Below are positions 11,709 to 23,245 of a stretch of DNA of 64,000 nt, piece by piece. Each line of letters begins with the position of its first letter. The first letter of the stretch is position 1. The notes beneath the pieces were generated by a model, which did no database searches, had not been told where the DNA came from, and was given only the letters and a program-made list of their open reading frames with translations. The translations under genes were made by a program, and so were the position numbers. Source of the stretch: Lolium rigidum (taxonomy: Eukaryota; Streptophyta; Magnoliopsida; Poales; Poaceae); the NCBI RefSeq assembly GCF_022539505.1, contig NC_061508.1, positions 347,585,484-347,649,483 of the forward strand, written 5' to 3'.

Positions 11709-13533
11709 TCACTCCTCTGTTGGCAAAAGATGCCTCGCATCATTTGTCATGTCCGTGCTTTCCATCATAGTTTCAACAGGAGTTTCCACAGATCTATTGG
11801 CCATGTTTATACTTTCTACCTCACTGGCCATGCTTGTGCTTTCTTTCTCAATTTCCACTGGATTTTCTACAAGGCCACATTCCTCAACTTGGATGGCCAT
11901 GTCTATGTTGCCCTTAATTAGGGTTTGAGTTTCAGTAGAGTCATTTGTATTTACCTTACTTTCACAAGGAGAGCTCAAACCTTCGTTGATTTTGGTATCC
12001 ATCCTCACAGCCTCTATCGATGACCAAACCTTGTTTCGTTTATTGTGCTTCTTGCTCCGCAAATGGCCAGCCATGGTCACATTGCTATCGCACCTGACTT
12101 TGCAGCGATCACACCACAGGTAGTTGTTCTTCTGAACAACTTCATGCAACTCTCCATCTACCAGTATGCATATTTTTTTAGGTTCATCGCAAGGTTCTAT
12201 TCCACTCTTATTCCCGGTGATCTTCCGCAAGTTGTCTTTGATATCAGTTATCACCTTGCTTGTTCCACACTGGGCGAACTTTGCCTTATGTTTTTTCCCT
12301 TCAAGATGCTCATTAAGTCCAGCTTCACAAGTTGCACTCACTTGGCATAGTGCACAGCTCCAGTCCTTGGTTAGTTTCTGTACTTTCTTTGGTACATTCT
12401 TAGGTACAGTGGGTCCAACAATTGTATCTGCCTTCCTCTTCATCCTCTGGACCATTGTTTTTGATGAAGGAGCCTGAAATGAACATTTCAGTGCAGTAGT
12501 TATTGGGTGTGCATATGAAACAAAAACCTGCAGCTCTGGAAGAATAGCATATGAAACTAACTCTCACGATCAAACTATCTCTCTACACATACCGACACCA
12601 CCAATTTAAAGGAATGTGTGGACATGAGTGGAACCAATGGGAAACAATCAATCCTTTTAAGCTCTGATCTGGGCCCATAATTTTTTTCTGTGTGTTTCTG
12701 TCATCTAAGAGCAATAATATGGAGCTATTCTATGAGGTTTGGTGTTCCACTGAAGTAATCAGAAAAACAACATTCTAGATAAAAAAAGATTGCTCACAGA
12801 TAGCGTGCAAAACTATGAAAGGACAGAGCATAAATACAGAAGGAATGAAGAACTTCTGAGCCAGGTAGTAGTTTTTATGCCTTATCTGGAAATAGAACTT
12901 CCGAAGTAGTACAATGGCAATGCCCTTGTCAGAACAATCTAACGAGAAAGATATGAGCGCACACACCTCAGGTCTCCCGGAGGGCTCGATCTCAAGCAGC
13001 TGGAGCTTATGCTTCGGCTTCGGCCGCGGCGGAGACAACCTCCTCTCCTCACAGTGGAACGGCATCCTTTCCCCAAACCCGGCTTGCGGGCGAGGCCCAA
13101 ACTGGTTGAAGCCATGCCAGGCTCCAAGCTGGTCGAAAGGCATCGGCGGCAGCGCGTGCGGGGGCGGATGCATCGGCGGCGGCATGAGGTGGCCGGGAGG
13201 GAAGAACGGGTCGGGCAGGAACCCGCCGCGGGCGAAGGCGAGGTCGCCCTTGGCCTCGAACTCGCGGCGCACCTCCTCCTCGATGAGACGCCGCCGCACC
13301 TCCATCTGGATAATGCCTTCCCGCCGCGCCGCCTCCCACTCGGTCGATGGCGGCGGCGGCGGCAGAGGCCCTGGTTGGCGGAGGGGATGGGGAGCGTTGT
13401 CAGGGATTCGGGCGCCTTGAACGCCTTGACCACCGAAGTAGCCGTCGCGGGGGTGAGAGAGCGGTGCCGGCGGGGAATCGGCGGAGGCGGACGAGGAGGG
13501 CCCGCGGTCGCCGGCGCGGAAGCGGAACTCCAT
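11709..13533 (-). CDS. Two-exon C2H2 (U1/matrin-type) zinc-finger protein
   Basis: Exon 1 is 12967-13533 (189 codons) and exon 2 is 11709-12473 (254 codons plus stop). The 493-bp intron (GAG|GTGTGT ... TTTCAG|GCT) is phase 0, giving 443 residues. The N-terminus is Pro/Gly-rich with a charged, probably helical stretch (EWEAARREGIIQMEVRRRL) at about residues 64-82. Two fingers have the CX2CX12HX5H spacing of U1/matrin-type domains: C229, C232, H245, H251 and C310, C313, H326, H332. A KRKAD/PKKVQK-type basic stretch before finger 1 could be a nuclear signal. The C-terminus is acidic with repeated VE-MxMA-type segments. This class usually binds double-stranded or structured RNA in the nucleus, so a role in RNA binding or splicing is inferred. 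The start was chosen at 13533 (MEFRFRAGD). An in-frame extension to 13737 exists but looks like 5' UTR. The gene is alone in the palindrome spacer. Confidence 0.85.
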
Positions 13534-13850
13534 GAGTCTCCGCGTCGGCGGCAATGGCCGGGCGGGCTGGCTTGCTGGGAGAGCGGGCGATTGGAGCGGC
13601 GGATTTGCGAGCGGCGGCGCGGCGCGGTGCAGAGTGCAGAGCAAAGGCAGAGTGAGTGCCGCTTCCGGCGTGCGTGGCGACTCCGTCGGCGAGTCTTTTT
13701 TTTCCTGCTGAAATACAAGATTCCGCGGTGGAGACAACCAATGGCTTGCTCGTTCCTTTTTTTTTCCTCCCGAAATACAAGTGGGACGACCTGTCGCTGT
13801 CGTAGATCAAGTGATCGACATGTGCAAGCCACCACTTTTTCGAAGCCAAC
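13534..13850 (-). promoter_or_regulatory. 5' UTR and proximal upstream region of the zinc-finger gene
   Basis: These 317 bp separate the start codon from the right palindrome arm. The part at 13645-13725 ('gagtgccgcttccggcgtgc', then a T-rich run and 'gaaatacaa') recurs at 34775-34850, 38562-38635, 42345-42420 and 55225-55262, so the segment was copied into the tandem units. No clear TATA box was seen. Core promoter elements may lie in the arm. Confidence 0.45.
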
Positions 13851-16049
13851 GTCCACCAGAAAATACATTTGCAGTTTCTGTAACGCAAGGATGGGCGCTG
13901 AAACCACCAAGCTCCTACGCTCGCATTACCCAATTCATTCACTTGCCTTGCTTTTACTACGTACTACGTACTACTCCCTACCGTATCTTCATCATTTTCT
14001 GAGCAGAGTTGCCGATTCCAAATATAAAGGAGACCAAATATTGCTATGCTGTAACGTTGCACAAGTCAAATCCCAAAAAACAACTGAAATAGGCACAAAT
14101 TCATAATTATACCTTAAACCCACAGAATTGGATACAACATCCCTAGGTACCAGAACAGCGTTACACAGCTACCGAAACTATACCTAAGCCAGCATCGTCA
14201 TCTCCTATATGGCACTTCAGCCGTGCCTATAGATGCCAACCATATATCACACCAGCGATACTCACTTAAACCACCGCTACCTCCTCTCGCACCTCCAGCT
14301 CCGCTTCTCAGTCCTGAGCATGCTTAATTAGTGTGCCACCAATCACATCTTCACAGGCATGCCAATGAAATAGCAAGAAATATCTTCTGGTTCAAAGGGG
14401 GATTAAACCAGAAACTCACCTAAACTTCGCTGCCTACCTTCCGCATACAACTTCTTGTTCCACCAGGTGGAGACGATCAGCCTCCGCTTCTGGTTCCACC
14501 AGCTGAAGGTGCAAGTGCTCATCTCCGGCATTCAAAAAAACAGCACATGAACCTGTTCACAGTCAAGGATACCATGTAAGATAAGCGTGTCGAGACATGA
14601 AATTACTCAACTACCACACATAACCATGCAAGGCACAAATCTTTGATCTTGTATATGCCAAACCAAATCAAGGACAATCAGCGGCAAGCAAGCATATGGA
14701 CATTTCAGTCTCATATCTCAGATTCTAAACTAACGGATGCAGCTTCACTTCTTTACAACAATGAGGCACCTCAATCTCATCTACTAAAGGAAAACCAACA
14801 GAGTAGGTACAGCCACAGGGGTAGCTACTTCATTCTGTGCATATAGCTAGCTTCAGATGGTATAGATATATGCCCAGGTCAAGAAAATATATAATGGAGA
14901 CCCCAAATGCTCCTGGATATTCTCAGAAATTATGCTATGCAGGACCTCAATAGTATTGCTATGTTGCAACATTGCACATCACAGCAACTTGGTCAGAGCC
15001 CAAAAATACACATACAACTGAAATAGGCAAGATTCGTAATAAAAAACGTCAACCAAAGAATCGGTTAGAACTGCACTTAGTGCCAGGACCACATCCTGGT
15101 TACACAACCACCAAAACTGAACCTAAACCAGCATCATCATCTCCTCGATGGCCGGTTCACACTTTAGCCATAGCTCTAGATGCCACTGTATATCACAGCA
15201 GGGATACTCAAGTAAACATACCTAGACGTATATACAGGAAGAAGGCCACCTCCAGCTCCGCTTTTCCATCCTGCAAATAGAATTTGCACACTTTTCATTA
15301 GTGTCAGGAAACACATGTCCACAGGCATGCCAATGAAATATCAAGAAATAGTCAGAGCAGCAGCTAGTGGCGAAAATGTGATGATGAATATTCACGAATA
15401 AATTGCAGTTAGTCAACTTGGCCAAATACATTGCAGTGGCACTACTTCATCACGAGCAACAGCCAAATACTATCAATTCAAAGCCACTAAGAGTTAGACT
15501 TACTAAAACACTGCAAGTTCAATTAGCAAGTATTCAAAATTCTGCCATGATCTTTGCCCTTCTCTAGACATCCAGGACCACAATACAAATGCCAGAAAAG
15601 TACATACAGCATGCCTCTAGACATTCAAACATACAATCCAATTCGACTAGTATGTTTAACGTTGACAAGATCAACTACAACTGCAACCACACATTCCAGT
15701 ACTAGTAAAGCACCAAAAACTTCTTAAAGTCCAACGGCTCAACGGCCCTACACAGGGCATGACTCGATGACTAAAACAGCTATTATTGGAAATCAAGTTC
15801 ATGATCAACTATACATATTCGGAGTCATGCAATTGCTAAAATATGAGCAAGCATGAAGTTCTTCAGCCCATATACATTAAGAAAGAGAAAAAAAAGCTAG
15901 ATGACTACTGTCGTTGCGTGTAAAATAGCTAGATGATTATTCCTAGAGATCATAAACAGGCCTACCAATATATCAAGAAAAGCAAATAGAAACAGACCTA
16001 GAACACAGATTTGGCTCAGTTTTGGCTACGAATCTGCAGAGAAGTAAAT

Positions 16050-16668
16050 AATGATATAGCTCAGTTTTGGCTCAATGTAATCAAACTGCAAACAAATGTG
16101 AACATCACCACCATCAAGGTTTGATGGTGATGTCGGCGAGTGTGTCCATCCTAGAGACCTCGTGCTCGAGGTCATCCACGGCAAATAAGCAGGACAGCAG
16201 CGTCCTCTCAGGTTTCAGACTCATCGGTGATGAACACGGGCAGCGAGGGCGCCACACAAGAACCAACCAACAGGACAATCCCTACTTCCTTCTCAAAGTA
16301 GAGGTCCTACTAGTAGCATGCTGACAACGGTAGTAGCGAGATCGGCCACAAGCTCACAAGTTGCTCCATTTGATCTACATCAATAATATAGCAAATGAGT
16401 CAGTGCATGTTCATGCCTATAGAACGACGTAGAAATTAAAGTCCAACCAATTGGAAGCAGGTATCTTCACTTATGATTTATAACAAGAATACTACATACT
16501 ATCATGAGAATCAATCCACGGAAAGCAAAGGAGCTGTTCTCCCTAAACAAAATGATCAAGATTACACAGCACCAATCCAAAACATACAATAAGAACAAAA
16601 GGAGGCAACTATAAAGCTCCAGATCAGCTGCACTTGACTCAGTCTTTACATTATCACAACTTCTAAAC
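16050..16668 (-). repeat. Right-arm-only block with an extra exon-like copy
   Basis: The arms match on both sides ('ggctacgaatctgcagagaa' before and 'cataattgcagtc' after), but the left arm (about 8360-8385) lacks this block of about 620 bp. On the minus strand it carries a second, diverged copy of the exon-like segment at 7468-7725/17310-17567, including an AVDDLEHEVSRMDTLADI reading, with an internal stop upstream. It is either a local duplication after arm formation or a deletion from the left arm. Confidence 0.65.
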
Positions 16669-16837
16669 ATCATAATTGCAGTCAGTTGTGTTAGATTTAC
16701 ACATGCTAGACAAAACATAATTATCTTCTATTTGTTTCTCACCTATTTACACATGAGCAAGAACAGGGGGCTATTTATTTCTGAAAACAAATCTGCGGAA
16801 AAGATGAACATGAGACTAGAAAGTACACAAGAGGAAC

Positions 16838-17580
16838 TGAAACAAGAACAGGACCTTGAAGACAACGGCGGTGACAGAGCACAAGCAGATGCTGGAGCAG
16901 CAGGCATAATGCTCCAGGAACTTCTCCACTGACTTGTCCAACATATCCACTCCCTCTGTTCAAGGAAGAACCGATAGCAAACATTATGAGCGAACTTTGC
17001 AACATAATAAAACTGACAGTGAATCAAAATTTACAGAGTACTGCAAATGGAGGCCTTATGTTGATGAACAAAGCAAAAGATACAATCTTTCAAGATGTAG
17101 CCAGCCAGCATGGCGAAAGTCAGTCAGCGAGCACAGCAACTGCTGCAGATCAAACAAATAGGATAACAGAAGAAAAGAAAGAAGACCGTGCAAACATTCT
17201 CACTTGCTTAATTTTCCCTAGCTTATCCCTCTCATTTGGTAAGAACACAATGCATAGAGAACACCATATGCAGCAACCAGACCGGCAGGGTTGGAGAGAG
17301 TGAAATTACCTCCACCCTAAAATTGACGGTGATGCCGGCGAGCGTGTCCAACCTGGAGACCTCATGCTCGAGGTCGTCCACAGCCAAGAAGCAGGACAGC
17401 GGCGCCCTCTCCGGTTACAGACTCGTCGGTGGTGAACATGGGCAGCGAGGGCACCACCCAAGAACACACCAACAGGTCGAGCCCTAATTCCTTCTCGAAG
17501 TAGAGGTCCTAGTAGTAGCACGATGACAACGGTAGTAGCGAGATCTGCCAAAAGTTGCTCCATTGACCTACATCAATAAT
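16838..17580 (-). pseudogene. Unrecognised spliced gene-like locus, right-arm copy
   Basis: This is the mirror of 7468-8181. Here the frame from the ATG at 17563 (MEQLLADLATTVVIVLLLG, hydrophobic near the N-terminus) stays open for 85 codons to the donor-like GAG|GTAATT, unlike the left copy. The alternative frame with AVDDLEHEVSRMDTLAGI is also conserved, so which frame was ancestral is unclear. The second segment (about 16838-16957) keeps the DMLDKSVEKFLEHY reading. No domain was recognised. Confidence 0.3.
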
Positions 17581-18499
17581 ATAGCAAATATGAGGTGCTT
17601 GGTAGAAATAGACAGCATACATAAAAAATCTGTTACGCTTAAATCTAAAGATGTGTTATGGACATCTCTCGGATGTTGCACTCTGAAGATTGACACATAA
17701 TACACTCTAGGAGTAGACTTGCCATGCTAGATTTTAAGATAAAGCCTAGAGTTCAATGGCGAAGCAAATTAAAGTGGGCCATAAGCATCACAAACTATCC
17801 GTAAACTCGTGCATATACACACATCAGCATTCTACTCCGGAATTACTGCAATTGAAGCTAACGAAATCAAGATGGATTGTCCATTGAACAGTCCATTCAT
17901 CACAACACACACATGCTGATTGCCCAAGTATTACCTTCCTTGAAGATGCAGTCAGCCAGTGTGACGAAAGTCGGTCAGTGAGCACGCATTTCTGCTCCAG
18001 CGTGCAAGCCAACCAGAAGCAGCCAATGCTGTATGATGGAGACCAAGTGACTTCAAGATCACCTAACCAGTAAAATACGTGAGAATGGACACAGCTTATT
18101 CAAGATCAACAATTATAGAAACTCCTAATAAAATCGTGACCACCATTTCGGGAACTGCCATGCATCCATAGGTGAGCAGATTGGGACTGAATGTAACCAC
18201 AGCAAATCAGTCGAACAAGAAAGCATTGGAGTAAAACAGGGGCCTCGTTCTGCTACTGACCATGATGAACAGCTGGACAAGATTAGAAACGTCCATGGTC
18301 TCCCTCAAATGGGTCATTGATTCCTCACTGGATACAGCTATTGGCGCTGCTAGTGTCAACTACTAATCAAGATACAGGTGTCCAGGTATAAACCAAAATT
18401 GATTCAGCAGAGCAAACTTGATGAAATAATTTGCATCGAATTTGTGGCACATGGATGAGCGCACGGTTCCTCAAGTGCTAGCACATCCAACATTAATGC

Positions 18500-19085
18500 A
18501 AAGATTCAATTTTTTTTGGGCAAGAGTAGAGGGAGGATGAGGAGAGGGACCTCACCGGCAGCGGCTAGTCGTCGAGGTGGTAGGCAGCAGGTGCTCGGGG
18601 ACGTGTTCGCCGGCAGTAGCACAGGGGAGACGCCGGAAGCACCACCACGGGCAGGAGAGCACCACCACCAGCTCGGGGAGGCAGGGGCTGCAGAACGAGG
18701 CGCCGGCGAGCTCGCGTCCTACAGGTCGTGGACGCGTCCCATCGGGCGCTCACGGCGCCCGCGCGTCCCATGGCGTGGGGTGACCCTGGGAAGACGCTGG
18801 CGAGGCCGGGGTGTCCCGCGGAAGAGCGGCGGCTCCCACGGCCGGCAAATCGACGGCGAGGCCCCCCGTTGTGCTCGATGCCGCTATGGTTCGCAGCAGG
18901 TAGGGGCGGGGAGGGAGAAGGCTTCAGCTCGGGAGGTCTTCCTTCGCCGGCCGCTGTCGAGGAGAGCCCCCGATGGAAGGGTAGCAGCTAGAGTTTGCGC
19001 GGCGGCGTGATTGAGGGCTGCATTCGCGGGGGAGAGCGAGCTTGGCCGGCGGTGAGTTGAGGATTTCTTTTTCTTTCTCTTTAAT
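18500..19085 (-). other. GC-rich exon/promoter-like block, right-arm mirror
   Basis: This is the counterpart of 5886-6480. It has diverged through small indels that change every long frame, including a 164-codon plus-strand frame at 18516-19010 not matched end to end in the left arm. Frame non-conservation between arms suggests noncoding or decayed sequence. Confidence 0.35.
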
Positions 19086-19460
19086 TTTGGTTGACATGCG
19101 CCTGGTGTGACCCCTAAAATTCGTCCACGATTAATTACATGCCATAACTACAACCCCACGAAAATTGTGCCGCTAACCACAATCACATCGCAGGCAACCC
19201 CTCGTTTAAAGCGCTGATGATCAATTACTGGAGAATAACCGAGATTATAGCTCATGGCTGTCCATGCCTGTTTTTTTACCACCTCAACCATGGCCTTACG
19301 TTCTTTGCATTTATTTTACCATCTAGTCCATATATATTGCACCATATACGTACACATTACATATGATATCACTCTTTTTGCGGGGAGAGTTTTCACTTAA
19401 AATCTCGCATGAATCGCAGTCTAAGGGTGGCGTCCGCGGTTGAACGGTGAAAGAGCGGCG

Positions 19461-19992
19461 TTAGTGCTTAGGTGAGAGGAACGCTGGCTGGGTCGTAAGC
19501 GTCGGCGTGGACACTGGTGGAGGTCCAGAGGACGGCGATGTTGATGAAGAGCCGTAGACGGAGTCCGACGGCGGAGCACCAAACCCTAGCATGGGCGGCG
19601 CCATAGGGTAACCCGGATAGCTGGGATAGCCACCCAACGACGAGAACCCCATCGGAGGAACGCCGTAGCCAGGATAGCCTAGGTAGCCGTACGACAAACG
19701 GAAACCCTCTTGCCGCGTCATGGCCATTGTTGGTCGAAGCCGAAACCATGGCAACATCCGTGTAGATCGCGAGCGACGAGGAAGACGACGAACTTTGCGG
19801 CGCGGCCGGTGGGAAACCTGGTGGCGAGTAGATTGGCGGCACCGGAGCAGGCGGTGCGAAGGCCGGTGGCGAGACACCGGTCGTCATGGGCGTGCCCGAG
19901 GAGTAGATCGGGGCAGGCGATGTCGGTAGGGTTAGCAGCGACGAGTCCGTCGACGCGGGCAAGGAGCCGGATGTCATAGCGCTGGATGCCAT
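19461..19992 (-). pseudogene. Copia-type gag fragment, right-arm copy, frameshifted
   Basis: This is the mirror of 4771-5289. The N-terminal part (MASSAMTSGSLPASTDSSLL) reads from 19992, but an indel near 19700 moves the Gly/Tyr/Pro-rich half into another frame (reading to 19461). Its primer-binding site at 20077-20088 is intact, and about 100 bp of LTR-like leader upstream is longer than in the left arm, with a TATA-like 'aatatataatac'. Confidence 0.6.
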
Positions 19993-22793
19993 CGCGGTAG
20001 AGGAGCGAGACGCGGCAGCGGTGGGCGACGGTGAGCGGAAGCGGAGAGGCGGTGGCCGACCTAGGTCAAGAACGTTGCTCTGATACCATGTAAACGTAGC
20101 GAGAGAAAGAGTTGTGCCATCCCGGCATGCCTCATCGGGTAGGGATCGTTTGTATTATATATTAGGTACAAAGTCCTATACTTAAAACACAGCAGTGTGA
20201 TTGGGCGCCGTGGAGGGCTGCATTCGAGGGGAGGGGGTGCGAGGATCCCGCGCCGAAGCTTGGCCGGCGAGCGGTAGGGGCATGGGTGGAGGGGGGATCT
20301 TGTGTTGTAGAGAAGGAGGAACGGTGAGTTGATGGTTGACATACGTCTGGTGTGAACCCTAAAATTCGTCCACGATTAATTACATGGCATAACTACAACC
20401 CCACGAAAATTGTGCCGCTACACACAATCCCTCGTTAAGCATGTCTCATGCATTTGCTTAATTTCGCTGATGATCCAACTATTAGAGAGAACCGAGATTA
20501 TATATAGTTGATGGTTGTTCATGTGTGTTTTTACCGTCTAGTCCATATATATGGTATATACGTACACGTTACTTATGATATCACTTTTTTGCGGCTAGAG
20601 TTTTACATAAAATCTCACATAAATCGCAGTCTAAGGGTGGCATCTGTGGTTCAATGGTGAAAGAGCTAGCGGTGTTAGAGCTGAGGTGAGAAGATGTCGA
20701 ACCCACGGATCCCTTCATTCTCACCGGCGCCGGCGATAGAAATGATGGCCCCGCCAAGAGAAGGTTCTATTTGTTTTTCCCGACCTCTTTTGTGCCTCTC
20801 TTTTGTAAACTCCCCCCCCCTCGCCTCCCTTACCGCCATTTTCTCCACCACTATTACTTGATCTTATTCTTCTAGAACTTTCTCCCTCACCGACCGAACT
20901 CTTGTAAGAACTTAGCATTTTTTGGAGTTTTTATGTTAGTATGATCTACACAAACAAAAAAAACAAAAGAAGAGTCACATGGATCACCTTGAACAAGGAG
21001 AGGAAGGGTCGAAAACCACCCATGCCCTTCTTTCATGGGGTCGTAACATGGGTATACAAGTGTGGTACGAAGAGGACATTCCAATATACATCTCTGAAGT
21101 GGCACCTCCTTCACAAACAAGACTACTCTGGAGGAATATTTCACACTTAGAGTGCAAACACCCACTTCGAGGCCACCGCCACAACCTCTTAGCCTCATTT
21201 TGGGGTTTTTATGTTCCTACGAGACACACTAACACTGACAAAGAGAGGATTCACATAAAATCTCCATTTTTGGAACAAAAGTTTGGGGTAGATGTCACAG
21301 GGCCCATGAAACAAGGTTTAGCGTGAAACTAGGTGATGAAAGGTCGAGAACTATCCCTCTCTTTGCATTGAATCCTAATATGGGTATATAAGTGTGGTAG
21401 GAAGAGTGAAAACCAATATACAACTCTGAAGTAGTACCTCCCTGGTAAACATGACTTCTCGGGATGGATATTTCACATTTTTGTTGAAGTCCCACTTCGA
21501 AGCCACCAACCCAACTCTTGTAATAATTTGGCAACTTTTTTGATTTTTCATGTTCCTAGGACCTACGCTAACACAAAAAAATAGAGTAGTCACATGGAAT
21601 CACCACTTTTGAAGGAAAGCTAGCAGTCGATGTCGCCAGTCACATGAAACAGGGTTTCACCTAAAACCAGGAAAGGAAAGGTCGGAAACTTATCCCCTCA
21701 TGAATGGGGTCCTATATGGGTATATAGGTGTATTGTGAAGACTAAATCCAATACAAATCTCTTTAATGACACTTCCTTCGCAAACATGACAACCTAGGAG
21801 GAAAATTTCAGAATTATAGTGCAAAAACTCCAACCTTGAGTGCACCGACCCAACTCTTGTAAGAACTTTTTAAACAGGTGGCACAAAGTGCCCAACTTTA
21901 AATTAATAAAGCCTTTACGGCCATTACATAGGCCCAACTCTTGTAAGAAATTTTTTAATAGGATGCACAAAGGCACAAGAACTCTTGTAAGAACTTGGAC
22001 TCTTTTGGGGGTGTTTTATGTTCATATGACCTACACTAACACAAAAAAAGATAAGAGTCACATGGAATCACCATTTTGGAAGGAAAGCTAGGGATAGACT
22101 TCTCACAAGGCTTACGGAACAAGGTTTCAAATGAAACTGGGAGAGGAAGGGTCAAACCCCTGCATGGCACCTCCTTCTCAAACTTGACTACCCAGAGGAA
22201 GATTAAGACTCATGGTGCAAAACTTCTACTTCGAGGTCACAAACCCAAACTCTTGTAAGCACTTGGCCTCCTTTTGGGGTTTCATCTTCCTAGGACGTAC
22301 ACTAACCCAAACAAAGAGAAGAGTCATAAGGAATTACCACTTGGAAGGAAAGTTGGGAATAGATGTTGTAGGACCCATGAAACAAGGTTTTGCCTGTAAT
22401 AGGGAGAGGAAAGGTCAGAAACCTTCCCCATCTTGCATGGGGTCCTAATATGGGTATATAAGTGTGACAATGAGTGAAAAACAATCTAGATCGATGTATT
22501 GACGCCTCATTTGCAAATATGATTACCTAGAGGAGGATATCACACTACTAGGAAAAGGGCAATCAGTGGCGCACCACTTTTACCCATGGCGCACTAGTGG
22601 TGCGCCACTGTTATCACGCCACTGCTAACTTTTAGTAGTGGCGCACTAGTGGTGCGCCATTGCTATTTGGCTTAGCAGATGGCGCACCGGTAGTGCGCCA
22701 CTACTAGGTTCATGGTGCGCCACTCCTAAACGTCCGAGGTGCGCCACCTGGATAGAAAAAAGGTGCGCCACTACTAAATTTTGAAATTTCTAG

Positions 22794-22829
22794 ATCCGGA
22801 TCCGGATCGGGATCCGGATCCGGATCCGG
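22794..22829. repeat. GGATCC hexamer microsatellite
   Basis: There are about six imperfect tandem copies of the palindromic hexamer 'ggatcc' inside the CACTA element. The antisense reading gives an alternating Asp-Pro run, which is not considered coding. Confidence 0.85.
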
Positions 22830-23045
22830 CACATTTCGTTTCGAATTTTTTGGCTCGTTATTTTTTCTCGTTCTTGTTGCTAGAATTATTTTTGCAATGT
22901 TCATTCTCATTTTTCTTAGCCTAGCCGCCGATGGTGATGGATGAGGGACGTAGGAGAGGTGAAGAGAGGTGAGGAGATGTAGGAGAGGATGAACAAGAGG
23001 ACGAAGGATGGAAGTAATGGAGGAGGTCACCGGAGCTCGACATAG

Positions 23046-23245
23046 TGGAGGAGGTCGCCGGAGTGAAAGGAGGAGAGGAGAGGAGGAGGTCGCCGGAGTG
23101 AAAGGAGGAGAGGAGAGGAGGAGGTCGCCGGAGTGAAAGGAGGAGAGGAGAGGAGGAGGTCGCCGGAGTGAAAGGAGGAGAGGAGAGGAGGAGGAGGAGG
23201 AGGTCGCCGGAGTGAAAGGAGGAGAGGAGAGGAGGAGAGCAGGAG
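23046..23245 (+). repeat. 35-bp purine-rich minisatellite
   Basis: Five copies of a unit containing 'gtcgccggagtgaaagg' followed by a 'aggagaggag' stretch. The anchor 'gtcgccgg' starts at 23054, 23089, 23124, 23159 and 23203, so the first four intervals have a 35-bp register and the last is longer (44 bp). It sits centrally in the CACTA element. Confidence 0.85.

Noticed and set aside
12939..13910. 323-codon minus-strand frame overlapping exon 1
   Set aside because: It is in a different frame from the exon that splices to the zinc fingers, is Arg/Ser-rich throughout, and runs into the palindrome arm.
13009..14106. 365-codon plus-strand reading frame, the longest in the spacer
   Set aside because: It is antisense to exon 1 of the zinc-finger gene and continues through low-complexity Arg-rich sequence. 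High GC explains its openness, and the minus strand has splice signals and zinc fingers.
23046..23245. CRISPR-like spaced repeats
   Set aside because: The repeats are contiguous with no unique spacers and lie inside a plant transposon.
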